DNA of 64,000 nucleotides from Protula sp. h YS-2021 (GCA_949752745.1 OX457025.1:52163098-52227097), one strand, 5' to 3'. Shown: positions 10,365 through 20,015, counted from the first letter of the stretch. Numbers and translations are program-made. The notes: a model not told the origin generated them from the letters alone.

Positions 10365-11399
10365 AAAACAAGGGTTTTTCTAAGCAGGTGAGAGAGAAAA
10401 TAGTAAACAGTCACAAGGGCTCGACGGCCAAAGTTTACAGGTCGCAGTGGAATAAATTTGCCGCTTGGTGTAGCACTTCTAAGCTAGATCCGTTTCAGGC
10501 TAGCCCAGCAGTGGTAGCGGATTTCCTCGATCACCTTTTCACGGAGGTGAAATTAAAGGTAGGTTCCATCGAGGGCTATAGGGCCGCTATAGGGTCAAGA
10601 CTCAAAGCGTCTACAGGCTACGACCCGGGCGAAGATACATCCCTATCACAGCTAGTAAGACATTTTAAAGTAAACTCCCCACCCTGCCCATCCAACATAG
10701 CGCAGTGGGATTTATCGTTAGTCTTACAGTATCTTCAGCGCCCAGATGTTTTTAGTAAGGACGTGATTTCAGCAAAAAACGCAACATTAAGATTCACGTT
10801 TTTATTGGCTTTAGCTTCGGGCAAAAGAAGAGGCGAAATCCATGCCCTGGACAGAAAGGTAAATAAAGATAAGGGTACATGGGAGAAGGTCACCCTAGTC
10901 CCTAGAGCAGGATTCATGGGAAAAACCCACATCATGACCCAAGGGATGGGAACGTTCGATCACATTACTCTCCCATCCCTACCAGATGACCCCGACTCAG
11001 ACGGTCTGGTCTCTTTGTGTCCCGTCAAAGCGCTGCAACAGTATTTAGAAATGTCAGAGGCCTACAGATCAAAAAATCAGAAGGCTCTCATCATTTCTTT
11101 TATGCCGAAATTTAGCAAAAATCTTTCGAAACAGTCGATCTCAAATTATATTAAAAGGATCATTTTGGCAGCCTATGACGATGCACAAATCGACCCTAAC
11201 CCGTTAGGGGAATCGAACATCAAAGCCCATCAGGTAAGGCAAGTAGCCAATTCCCTCAGGGCGGTACGTAACGTGTCCCTTTCGGATATATTAAAAACAG
11301 GTTGTTAAATACTATCTGAAAGATTTTTCTCAAGATGAATTGTCTGGCTTATATTCATTAGAACCGTTCGTGGCTTCAGAAACGACCATTACAGGCTGA
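10340..11399 (+). pseudogene. DIRS A tyrosine recombinase, frame broken near C-terminus
   Basis: A lambda-integrase-type recombinase that inserts circular DIRS DNA. The ATG at 10340 overlaps the end of the RT gene. The N-terminal SAM-like part is followed by the catalytic Arg in LASGKRRGEIHAL (about 10810-10848) and the H-x2-R motif in KAHQVRQV (about 11223-11246). The frame then hits a TAA at 11306-11308 just after ILKTGC. The expected continuation, carrying the catalytic Tyr in YYLKDFSQDELSGLY, is present downstream in another frame up to 11399. The second DIRS copy shows a W-Q-S-P-N-S-F segment at this point that is missing here, so a deletion of about 20 bp fits. Upstream open sequence in this frame back to 8465 is a shadow of RT. 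Confidence 0.85.
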
Positions 11400-11414
11400 G
11401 TGTTTCTGTTGTAG

Positions 11415-11514
11415 GAATGCTTCTCCCAAGTTTAAGAACAAGGGCAAGCACAAGAGTAACTTCTCCAAGGGCCGTAACGGGAACAATAACAACAACAACA
11501 AGCCACGAAAGTAA
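11415..11514 (+). other. Possible spliced basic tail of DIRS A recombinase
   Basis: After a TTGTAG acceptor-like site (ending 11414), the frame at 11431-11514 encodes FKNKGKHKSNFSKGRNG, then Asn repeats and KPRK, then a stop. The second DIRS copy has a similar FKGKGYKGGNG tail at 61531-61630 that joins in frame if a 43-nt intron is removed. In copy A the donor is not evident. Confidence 0.4.
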
Positions 11515-12575
11515 CAACCTACAAGAAGGTTTTTCCTTCTTACTCTGAACATTTCGCCTTTCGCTCAGGTCCTTCGGACCATTTCGGTTCCGTGCTTATA
11601 TTAAGTTACGGACGAACGCTGGACGGTTATGTTTAATTAAGCATTTATTTATTCCGAAGTGTTCAGGATCGCACGTGTAATGAGTACAGCCCAGTCTTCG
11701 GTCTTACGGCTACTCGGATGCTTAAGTTTTGATCTCCTTTCTTCATGTTTTTCAGAAAGAAAGGGGGGGGGGGACCATGTCGGTCCCAGACGTACCCAGT
11801 GACCGTACACCCGTTGTAGCCGGAAGGCCGAAAAACCGGTTTATTGTTCATGGTATGAGGTACCATAGTGTCATTATGGGCTTATGGGACCATAACGGCC
11901 CCATATAGGAAAACAGTCATATATAAGCAAAATTTTTCTGTTTTTCATTTTATGACAATTTACAGTAGTTTTAGAACTATCTAGTCAATCGCTACGAGTT
12001 TATTTCAAATAAAACGTGGTAATTTATCAAATGAGAAGAAGAAAAGTTAGACAGCGGACTCGCTTTCTTTTTTCAAGTTTGAATTGCATGTCTTGTAAGA
12101 CACTTCAGTCACTTTACTAGAAGTGTCAAAGAGTTTATTTCCGTAATTCCTATGGATTTACGATCGTTTTGTAGTACTTCTAAATAAACCTAATTGTTCA
12201 TCAATACATAGCAAGTGAACAGTGAGAACTTGAGGTAGGGATCCATCCGGTGGGCGGTTGGAGGGGGATGGTGATAGTTCTCAAAAAAGATGATGGCATG
12301 GTTGGAAGCCTTCTCATCTCAACTGACAGTTGCTGTGATATTTTTACTTTGTTACGATTTTACCTTATGTTGAAAGACCGGAATGGTGCGCCTCCGGACT
12401 TTATTTAGGAAATCATTAAAGAATTGAAACTTAGCTGACAAGTTTTATTTCTTCTTTTGCGTCGAGTGCACAGCACTCCTCGCTTACATGCAATGAGCTT
12501 TTACAAGCCATAGTGTAATTCGCGACCTTTTTGGGCAGTTCAAGAATGGCAGGCTCCCCTGCTCCGGACTCAAGT
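11515..12575 (+). other. DIRS A 3' non-coding region
   Basis: No gene is supported. It holds a poly-G run at about 11763 and AT-rich sequence up to the internal complementary region. Confidence 0.6.
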
Positions 12576-12689
12576 CCCATTAAAAGTGGAGATAAGCGAA
12601 TTCAAAGCTTTTGCGAAGTAAAACTATCGTTTTATTTCGTAAAACGAGCTTTTACGAGTAAAAGCGCAATTCGCGTTCTCCACTTTTAA
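12576..12689 (+). repeat. Internal complementary region of DIRS A
   Basis: The first half is the reverse complement of the left outer end (CATTAAAAGTGGAGATAAGC to GCGAAGTAAAA). The second half is the reverse complement of the right outer end (ATCGTTTTATTTCGT to GTTCTCCACTTTTAA). This is the template that restores element ends in the DIRS replication model. Confidence 0.92.
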
Positions 12690-12754
12690 CTTTGATTTTA
12701 ACCCGTCCCATCCATCCCCAACTAGCCTGGGCGTGTTTTACCGCCTTTGGGGCT

Positions 12755-12919
12755 AAAAAGGGAATGTCGTTTATACGAGACTAGCAGACGACGTCTCGGG
12801 CATTCTGATTGGCCAAAGGATGGATGGAAGGGTTAGAGTATCTTGAACAGTACCTCAAAAAGTTCTTTTTTATATTGCGTGGTAAATATTACTGGAAGGG
12901 AACCCATTAAAAGTGGAGA
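12755..12919 (-). repeat. Right inverted terminal repeat of DIRS A
   Basis: Reverse complement of 5435-5599, same 165-bp length. Confidence 0.93.
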
Positions 12920-12972
12920 ACGCGAATTGCGCTTTTACTCGTAAAAGCTCGTTTTACGAAATAAAACGATAG

Positions 12973-13100
12973 GTTTGTCCGGGTAGTCCGTTTGCCCGTG
13001 TGTCCGTTTGTCCGACTGACCTTTTACCAGTCTCTCATGGTGTGTGTTTGGAGAGAGAATGCTAAAAAAAAGAGTTGTTGTTGCTTTCATACATACAGTG
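12973..13100 (+). repeat. Minisatellite resuming after DIRS A
   Basis: GTCCGTTTGCCCGTGTGTCCG motifs and GTGTGTTTGGAGAGAGAATGC segments match the array ending at 5403, so the DIRS element split one array. Confidence 0.75.
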
Positions 13101-13142
13101 GCTTGCGGTGCTGCTGGCTTCGGAGGCAGTCGAGGAGTCGAA

Positions 13143-13376
13143 AAGTGGGGTCGACGGGCCGGGGGGGGGGGTCGATGGGCCGGGGGGGGGGGGGGGGGGG
13201 GGGGGTGGCCCGTCGACCGGCCCACCCATATAGATACAGTGTATGCCTAAAAATGTCGAAGGGCGGGGGAAGGTCGGTGGGCCGGGGGGGGGGGGGGGGC
13301 GTCGACCAGCTCACCCACATAGATACAGTGTATGCTTAAAGGTCGATGGGCCGGGGGGGGGGGGGGGGTTATCGCA
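13143..13376 (+). repeat. Poly-G / GTCGAC-containing repeat units, second block
   Basis: Three or more units with G runs of 9-24, GTCGA(C/T)GGGCC and a CACCCATATAGATACAGTGTATGC spacer, the same family as 1373-1520. Confidence 0.8.
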
Positions 13377-13404
13377 GTGTATGCCTGCCTTGCAACTGGC
13401 CCTT

Positions 13405-13745
13405 TTTCTTGACACCCATATGGCACCTATATGGCACCCATATGGCGCCTATATGGCACCAATATGGCACCTATATGGCACCCATATGACACCTATATGA
13501 CACCTATATGGCACCCATATGACACATATATGGCACCCATATGGTACCCATATGACACCCATATGACACCTATATGGCACCTATATGGCACCCATATGAC
13601 AACCATATGACACCCATATGGCACCCATATGGCACCCAAATGACACCCATATGACACCCATATGGCCACCCGTTTTAATGGTTGTTTGAATGGCCGCCCG
13701 TTTGAATGGTCGTTTGAATGGTCGCCCGTTTGAATGGCTGCCCAA
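13405..13745 (+). repeat. 11-bp minisatellite (ACCCATATGGC) and a following GTTTGAATGG repeat
   Basis: About 25 units alternate between ACCCATATGGC and ACCTATATGGC with ATGACAC variants, to about 13670. Five or six units based on CGTTTGAATGG follow. Open frames rich in HMAPIW come from the repeat and are not genes. Confidence 0.88.
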
Positions 13746-13789
13746 TATCCCTATCACGTCATATGACCTCCATATGACCTTCATAGCAC

Positions 13790-13917
13790 GTCTATATCAC
13801 GTCTATATCACGTCAAAATGACGTCACTGATTTCGGAGCGCCATGGGGCTCCGAAAACACCTCCTGACGTCATTATGACGTCACTTCCTGTTTTCGGAGC
13901 CCCACTTTTATCCTACT
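13790..13917 (-). other. Candidate outer terminus of Polinton copy 0
   Basis: Several TGACGTCA sites are followed by CACTTTTATCCTACT at 13903-13917. Copies 1 and 2 end the same way: TGACGTCA clusters, then a terminus reading AGTAGT inward. Read inward, this end would start AGTAGGATAAAAGTGGGG. The paired left end is outside the window, so no target duplication can be tested. Confidence 0.35.
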
Positions 13918-14530
13918 CTTTTCATGGTTTATCTATAACATAACTGCTGTACCATGTTCACACCTTCACCCCCACCACTCCCACCCCCCCCCCCCCCCCC
14001 CCCACTCGAAAAAGAATTGCTACAAAATGTCCTTTTGGGGGATTAAATTAATATACGAAACTCATCTAGTACAAAAAAATGCCATAATGTTTGATATTCC
14101 GACTCCAGCAATACAGAGGGCAATTGTAAAAGCATTTAATCTGAAAATATAGTGTGGTGCAATTAGAACGTCGGTAAATACTGGGCGATTTTAATAGTTA
14201 TTTTGTCATTATATGCCTTGGTATGCCTAATAAAACTATGTGCTCTGTTTTTGTCCTTTTCAGGGATTTGGTTGCTCTACTCCCCGCCCGCCATGCGTAC
14301 TTGCTGTCCGAGGGGCTTGCACGGCCGTCCGTGGCCAGGGCTCCTTCATTGTGGCAGCTGCTTGTTTGCTTGCAGTGGGAATGCCATCCATGGCTTCGTT
14401 TGGTACTTCATTGAAGAAAGACTCTTGTAGCGCTAAAACAGATATTTTTCAGCAATATACAGGAAGTGTTGCTCTATTCTAATCACACCAACTACTCTTC
14501 ATTGCTCACAGCGAAATATTCATTACGCAC
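13918..14530 (+). other. Host DNA with possible exon
   Basis: Contains a poly-C run at 13984-14003. A pyrimidine-rich acceptor TTTTGTCCTTTTCAG ends at 14263 before a GC-rich stretch open in all three frames to about 14480. No domain is recognised, so this is only a possible exon. Confidence 0.2.
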
Positions 14531-14660
14531 ACAGTCCAATGTTGTTAAACAACCAGCAAGGTTGTGGCCTGAAACAACAATGCCCAAGACATCGTGACCA
14601 GCCTAGATTGGTATCCAGACAACTCGCAACTATACAACTCGCAACTGACAACTCGCTACT

Positions 14661-15167
14661 GGACAACTCGCAACTGGGCAACTCGCAACTAAATGAAAAA
14701 GTGGACAACTCGCAACCAGTGAAATCTCCGTAAACACTCATGTCTTATTAATGTCTTATTAATGCAACTCGTGAAATCTCAGTAAATACTCATGTCTCAT
14801 TAATGCAGATTAAAATCTAAGTTTGGCGAATCTACAACATTCTCCGTGAAATTAACAGCATGTCTTATTAATGCAACTCATGAAACCTCCGTAAATACTC
14901 ATGTCTTATTCGAAATTGCGGTGTGAAGCTCACGGATTATCAGATTAAATTTAAATTTGCATAAGACAAAAGAACTATTGCAGTCCGCGATTCCACATCC
15001 TTAATCTCTTAAACTTTGATGCGCAGTTTGCACGGAGTTATCTTCACAGATTCGAAATCACGGTAAGAATTCTAGAGATTAGCAACTTGAGCGAAAACAA
15101 AACAAAAAGGAGTTGCGAATTGTCCACCTTTTCATTTAGTTGCGAGTTGTCCAGTTGCGAGTTGTCG
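14661..15167. repeat. Inverted repeat of GGACAACTCGCAACT arms
   Basis: The left arm at 14661-14716 and right arm at 15112-15167 are reverse complements of about 55 bp with few mismatches. Each contains ACTAAATGAAAA(A/G)GTGGACAA. The 395-bp spacer repeats a TCATGTCTTATTAATGCAACT motif. It may be a foldback or MITE-like element; no target duplication was found. Confidence 0.6.
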
Positions 15168-15481
15168 TGGATTCGCCGACATTAGTTACTCAAGTCTTAA
15201 AAGGCTGGTAAGATCGCCATTTTTACAAATACACGGCTCATGCCTTCCTCTTCCCAACCCCGCTACTAGAGGTGTGACGGTTCGTACCGAAAAACGAGAA
15301 CCGAGAAAAGGCTTCGGTTCGGTTCGAACCGAAAACCGAAAAGCTCAATCACGGTTTCGGTTCGGTTTTTTTTACTATTCATAACAAGATCATGCATTGA
15401 TTTGGTAAGATTATTTTAGTTCTCTTAGAATAGTTTAGTGTTAGTATATATATATATATGTTACAGTCAATGAGTGAAATT

Positions 15482-15586
15482 CGCCATTTCACGAAGTGGC
15501 AAACTATTTTAGCCGTTTCGTGAAATGCCTGAAATCTTTTGCCGTTTCATGAAAGGGCAAAACATTTTAGCCATTTCGTGAAATGA
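15482..15586 (+). repeat. Left subterminal palindromes of the hAT element
   Basis: Four copies of GCCATTTC(A/G)(C/T)GAA-type imperfect palindromes, separated by short spacers containing ATTTTAGCC. The mirror set is at 32543-32683. Confidence 0.75.
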
Positions 15587-16350
15587 CTGAAAATTGCAAG
15601 GCTTCATTACACAATATGGCAAATACAATCAGGCAATCTGTGAAACAGCTTTGGTGGTATTTTATTTATTATATCAAGGGGTCTTTGAACTCCTTTTAAC
15701 CGCATATTATTACCCAGATATTAATCATCTACAAAATACTTTTGTTCTCTTTTAATCATTAACTAAAACAGGCTCAAAAGCTCTCCAATTAAACCTGGGG
15801 TCTAGGACAACCCCCCCCCCCCCCCAAGACAATTCCCCCCGAACCATTCCCCCCGAGGACTATTCGCCCCCAACTTATTTCTATTTTTATTTCACTTTGA
15901 ATGCAAAAACAAAAATAAAACAACCAGGTATCTGTCATTTCTTTTTTTGTTTTTTGTAAAACACCTTAAAATCAAAAATGCAAAATACGAAATTATCTGT
16001 TCGGGTGTTTCCTCGGTTTCCTTGGCCTTGCATTGCACTCCGGATGAACAACACTGCTCTAGGATTGTAATTATAATGATCAAACACTCCAGTTACTGGT
16101 TGTGTAATTGCAACTGAGTATATGAAAGGCAAAGCAACATAATTAAAAAGTGCAATTGCAAGATGAAAGGACAAATTCCTGCATTCAGTTGAAATAGAAA
16201 AGGCATGTAAATTGCAATTGCGACAATGCTGACAGGACTATTACACGGCCTCCAATTAGAAAATAGAAGGGCAATAATTTGTAAAAAAAAAGGAAAAATA
16301 TAAAGAAGAGAAAAGAATAAAAAATAAAAATGAATTGGAGGGGGGCGGGT

Positions 16351-16461
16351 ATGGATGAACCAAGCCAGGAAATCGTACACCAAGACAAACCAGTGGTTGC
16401 AACTAGTAACTTGGATATTGCCACCACTCACCCAGATATAACCGCCAGTGACTTGGACATC
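16351..16461 (+). pseudogene. Short frame split by Polinton copy 1, left part
   Basis: ATG at 16351 (or 16330) opens a Asp/Thr/Ser-rich frame that reaches the Polinton boundary. The codons GAC ATC at 16456-16461 are the target duplication. The frame continues in the same phase at 32243. It could be the C-terminal exon of a lost hAT transposase or unrelated captured sequence. Confidence 0.45.
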
Positions 16462-17146
16462 AGTAGTAGGGAAACGCCGGTTTCACTGCACTTTGTGACG
16501 TCATACTGTCTGGACCGGAGTGACGTCATGTCTGGAAGTGACGTCATCATGTCTGGACCGGAAGTGACGTCATAGTGTCTGTTTGTTTCTATCTGCTTCA
16601 GTTTTTGGATGGAGCGCGCGCGCGTGTTGGGATGACGTCATGATGAGGGGTAAACGTCACAGCAGAGTGTGCGTAAACGACACGTCATTTTGTTTTCGTA
16701 ATTTGAAATAACGGGCTTCCGTTGAGGTGTGGAACTTAAATTTGTAACATGTTGCCATTTTAACTGTGTAAAAGTGAAAAAGAGGGATAACTTTCGTTAT
16801 AGTTGACTGATTTACATAAAAATTTCACCATTTGATTCAGTTATTTCCAGTGCTATTTCGCGGATGAATACCATTTGGCGGATGAATACCATTGAGCGGA
16901 TGAATACCATTTGGCGGATGAATACCATTTAGCGGATGAATACCATTTGGCGGATGAATACCATTTAGCGGATGAATACCATTTGGCGGATGAATACCAT
17001 TTAGCGGATGAATACCATTTGGCGGATGAATACCATTTCGCTTCACCACGAGATGTCTCTGCTGTATAACAACTGTACAACTGTAGGTGAAATGATTCAT
17101 ATCCAAGCAGTGATAAATTCTGCCAAGTCAGCTTTTAAAACAAAGT
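16462..17146 (+). repeat. Left TIR of Polinton copy 1
   Basis: Reverse complement of 31557-32242. Contains four or five TGACGTCA sites near the end, a GCGCGCGCGC run and the 18-bp minisatellite. Confidence 0.92.
16859..17040 (+). repeat. 18-bp minisatellite in the left TIR
   Basis: About ten units of GCGGATGAATACCATTT with alternating G/A at the joint, giving a 36-bp super-unit. It stays open in frames on both strands because 18 is a multiple of three; the peptides (NGIHPP and similar) are artefacts. Confidence 0.9.
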
Positions 17147-17210
17147 AAAAGATATTTTATTACAGGAAGAAACCGACATGTCAGAATAGAACAACAGAAA
17201 CAAAGTCAAC

Positions 17211-17648
17211 ATGGAGAATCTTGTACTATTCAGTGGTCACAAGGACGTTCTTTCAAACATGTTTCCAACACGACTTGAAAAGTATGGACATGTCTTCAAC
17301 TCAAGTGAAGCGTTGTATCAATATGAGAAAGCAGTTTTTCATCACCGTCCAGATATTGCTTCAGCCATTGTGTCATCCAGAAATGGATATGAAGCGAAAC
17401 GTATTGCTAAAGGGATAAAACCATGTCCTTTATGGCATACAGTAAAGAGAAGTAAAATGCAAGATGTTTTACAAGTCAAATGGAATCAGTGTGTATTGTT
17501 TCGCAACAAGTTGAAAGAATGTAAAGACAAAATTTTAGTTGAAGCAACGTATGATCATTGGTGGGGAGCTGGTGTAAAACAAGTGTCATCTGGATATCCT
17601 GGTCAGAATATTATGGAAAAGTTATTAGAACTGTTCTGTGAGACTTGA
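17211..17648 (+). CDS. NADAR (YbiA-like) family protein
   Basis: 145 residues, full length for a single NADAR domain. Visible family features: the N-terminal LFSG...LSNMFP, FNSSEALYQYEKA with Glu33, GYEAKRIAKGI, Trp75, the K-x5-L-x2-K-x4-C-x-LFRNKL helix, ILVEATYDHWWGAG with Asp115 and Trp117-118, and GQNIMEKLL near the end. NADAR proteins act on ADP-ribose-type N-glycosidic compounds; members are reported to remove ADP-ribose from guanine in nucleic acid, and YbiA acts on riboflavin intermediates. It lies first after the left TIR, parallel to the structural genes. Copy 2 has a different gene set at this place. A role protecting element DNA is inference. Confidence 0.85.
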   Translation: MENLVLFSGHKDVLSNMFPTRLEKYGHVFNSSEALYQYEKAVFHHRPDIASAIVSSRNGYEAKRIAKGIKPCPLWHTVKRSKMQDVLQVKWNQCVLFRNKLKECKDKILVEATYDHWWGAGVKQVSSGYPGQNIMEKLLELFCET

Positions 17649-17717
17649 TGTGCAGACGTGTGAACATGTAAATTTGAAGTGTGTTAAGTGAACAGCAACT
17701 GGAAAAAAAACTTGCTG

Positions 17718-17818
17718 AATTTGACAGACTTGTGCTGCATTGCCGGAGCAGCATAACTTGACAGACTTGTACTACATTGCCGGAGCAGCATAACTTGACA
17801 GACTTGTGCTGCATTGCA
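17718..17818 (+). repeat. Short direct repeat between NADAR and the next gene
   Basis: ACTTGACAGACTTGT followed by a CTGCATTGCCGGAGCAGCATA-type segment, two and a half copies of about 42 bp. No gene. Confidence 0.8.
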
Positions 17819-17837
17819 AGACTCACAAGACTGCATA

Positions 17838-18170
17838 ATGACAGACATGACACTGAGACAATGTATTGAGCAAAAAGCTTATTGTGAAGAAATGTTATCA
17901 GCTGTAAAAAAGTTTGCATATTTAGTCTGTCCTGCTTGTCAACATGAACAGTGTCAAGAACATACTTGTCATACTGCATGTGTTTATACATATTGGAATG
18001 AAGCTAAATATTACATTCATTTAGATAAAGTGTTAGAGAATGCAAATCAACGTTGTGAGAAATATGGTGTAGATGCTATTACATTGGATGAACTCAGTCA
18101 TTGGTTAGTGTTCATTGAAGACCAATGGTCTCCAGTTATTCACACCATTGTATCCATACTTGATTTGTAA
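17838..18170 (+). CDS. Conserved Polinton Cys-rich protein, copy 1
   Basis: 110 residues from ATG 17838; this start matches the copy 2 homologue at 37391. A helical N-terminus (LRQCIEQKAYCEEML) is followed by the cysteine block CPACQHEQCQEHTCHTAC, likely to bind metal, then helices rich in Tyr and Trp ending in HTIVSILDL. The gene sits just before integrase in both full Polintons and is well conserved between them, so it is a core gene here. No family name is known to me. Confidence 0.75.
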   Translation: MTDMTLRQCIEQKAYCEEMLSAVKKFAYLVCPACQHEQCQEHTCHTACVYTYWNEAKYYIHLDKVLENANQRCEKYGVDAITLDELSHWLVFIEDQWSPVIHTIVSILDL

Positions 18171-18223
18171 AAACTTGTTAGTTAAGTTATAAATGCATGT
18201 TAGTTAAGTGATGTTGGTTGAGT

Positions 18224-18230
18224 TATAAAA
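18224..18230 (+). promoter_or_regulatory. TATA element before copy 1 integrase
   Basis: TATAAAA about 29 bp before the integrase ATG at 18259, implying a very short leader if used. Confidence 0.4.
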
Positions 18231-18258
18231 TAAAAGCTGTTCTGTTCAGACATTCATC

Positions 18259-19359
18259 ATGTCGACGTGGAAAGACTACTTGACCAATATTTGCTTCAAA
18301 CCTGGACAGCCTGGAGCATTTGCTGGTCCTTACAAACTGTATCACATCTTGCGAAAACATAATCAACCAGTCACACATTCACAAGTGAAGAAATGGCTAC
18401 AGGATCAAGATGCTTTTAGTTTACTACAACCTGTCAAATACATGTTCAAAAGACAACGTGTCATTACACGTGGTATTGATGATATGTGGGATATTGATTT
18501 GGCTGATATGGGAAACATAGCTCCCTATAATGATGACATACGCTTTTTACTCATTGTCATTGATGTGTTTTCCAAATATGTCTGGGTACAGCCAATACCT
18601 AATAAATCACATACCAGCGTCATACAAGCTTTCCAAAAGATTTTTCATAACACACGACGAAGACCGCGAACTCTAAGGTCTGATAAAGGAACAGAATTTA
18701 AAAACAGATGGGTAAAAGCATTTTTGAAGAAAGAAGGAATTCATGCTTATACCACAAAGAATGAAACCAAAGCTAACTTTGCTGAAAGAGTCATTCGTAC
18801 TCTGAAGGGAATGATGTATCGGTATTTTCTACATAATCAAACTTACCGTTACTTAGACATTCTTCCAGACTTGGTGTACAATTACAACCATAGACCTCAT
18901 GGTTCTCTTCCTAATAAATATGCTCCAGCAGAGATTCGTAAAGACAACGAATCAAAAGTGTGGAAGTATATGTATGTCGACAAACTGAAATTGAAACCGA
19001 AGAAGAAGAAGTACAAATTTAACATTGGCGATCATGTTCGCATTTCTCACATTAAATACGTGTTTCAACGAGATTATCACATCAAATGGACGCAAGAAGT
19101 CTTCATTGTCACACATCGTTGTAAGAAGCAAGGAATACATTTATATCGTGTGAAAGACTTTTTAGACGAAGATATTGATGGATATTTCTATGAAGAAGAA
19201 CTGCAGAAAGTGACCAAAGATATTGAATCTATTTATAGAATTGAAAAAGTCTTGAAAACACGTAAAAGACGAGGAGGTGTGAAAGAATTATTTGTCAAGT
19301 GGTGAGGTTGGCCAAACAAGTTTAACAGTTGGGTGAAAGAAACAGACATTCAAAAATGA
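18259..19359 (+). pseudogene. INT: Polinton retroviral-type integrase, copy 1 (stop in chromodomain)
   Basis: Catalyses insertion of element ends and creates the 6-bp target duplication. The DDE core is intact: Asp80 in MWDIDLADM, Asp142 in LRSDKGTEF and Glu176 in NFAERVIRTLKGM. A basic SH3-like part (KLKLKPKKKKYKF...GDHVRI) follows, then a chromodomain starting at YRIEKVLKTRKRRG. A TGA at 19303-19305 replaces the TTA of copy 2 and cuts the last 18 codons, removing the WPxKFNSWV part of the chromodomain. The rest of the frame is intact to 19359 and overlaps the ATPase ATG by 4 bp. The catalytic core might survive, but target reading would be lost. Confidence 0.92.
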
Positions 19360-20015
19360 AGCATCCATTTACATGTTTGGTCTCTGGACCTACAGGCAGT
19401 GGCAAAACGTCTCTGGTAAAGGAAATTCTAGAACAAAAGTTCATTCAACCCTCTCCAAAAAGCATTTTATGGCTTTATGCAGCAGATCAGCCTTTGTACA
19501 AGGGAATGAAAGGCGTGGAATTTTACCAAGGCATTCCAGATAACATTGAAGAGCGTTTTAACCCGAAAAAACCAAACTTACTTATCATTGATGACTTAAT
19601 GACGAAATGTCATAGTGATGAGCGAATGACACGTCTCTTTAGTGTTGGCAGCAGTCATCAAAATCTAAGCATTATCTTTATTGTGCATAATTTATTCCAT
19701 CATGGGAAAGAGATGCGAAATATTAGTTTGAATACACATTATATCATTCTATTTAAAAATCCGAGAGACAGTCAACAAATTAGTACATTGGCGCGGCAAA
19801 TGTATCCTGGAAGATCTCAATTTCTCATAGAAGCCTATCAAGATGCTACCAGCAAACCCCACGGTTATCTATTCATTGATTTAAAACCAAAGACAAGTGA
19901 TCAACTACGTATTCGTACAGGCATTTTACCAAAAGATACACATTATGTATATATTGATAAAGCAGTGTATGAACAAGAACCAACTCATTTGACCATTCGC
20001 AGTCAAGATGTCTAA
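19356..20015 (+). CDS. ATP: Polinton genome-packaging ATPase, copy 1
   Basis: An FtsK/HerA-superfamily (A32-like) ATPase thought to pump DNA into capsids. 219 residues from the ATG at 19356, which overlaps the ancestral integrase stop (ATGA); the open frame upstream begins with TTG and is not the start. Walker A is GPTGSGKT at residues 11-18 and Walker B is LLIIDD at 75-80. The later IIFIVHNLF and LNTHYIILFKNPRD segments are typical. No break is seen. Its end overlaps the next gene by 8 bp. Confidence 0.93.
   Translation: MKHPFTCLVSGPTGSGKTSLVKEILEQKFIQPSPKSILWLYAADQPLYKGMKGVEFYQGIPDNIEERFNPKKPNLLIIDDLMTKCHSDERMTRLFSVGSSHQNLSIIFIVHNLFHHGKEMRNISLNTHYIILFKNPRDSQQISTLARQMYPGRSQFLIEAYQDATSKPHGYLFIDLKPKTSDQLRIRTGILPKDTHYVYIDKAVYEQEPTHLTIRSQDV

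Larger units (their letters stand above)
5404..12972 (+). mobile_element. DIRS-type retrotransposon, copy A, complete ends
   Basis: A DIRS element, the class that encodes a tyrosine recombinase instead of a DDE integrase. It has gag, then RT-RNase H, then an overlapping recombinase. The 165-bp inverted terminal repeats at 5435-5599 and 12755-12919 match over their full length. Each outer end carries an extra unmatched stretch (5404-5434 and 12920-12972). The reverse complements of both stretches are joined in the internal complementary region at 12576-12689, the textbook DIRS layout. It lies within one minisatellite array with no evident target duplication, as expected for recombinase-mediated insertion. 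Gag and recombinase are broken, so this copy is probably not autonomous. Confidence 0.92.

Noticed and set aside
14203..14482. Three overlapping frames around 14260-14480
   Set aside because: GC-rich sequence open in all frames; no domain recognised, kept only as a possible exon.
16837..17106. NGIHPP / KWYSSA repeat proteins in the TIRs
   Set aside because: 18-bp repeats stay open in several frames on both strands; no start context or homologue.
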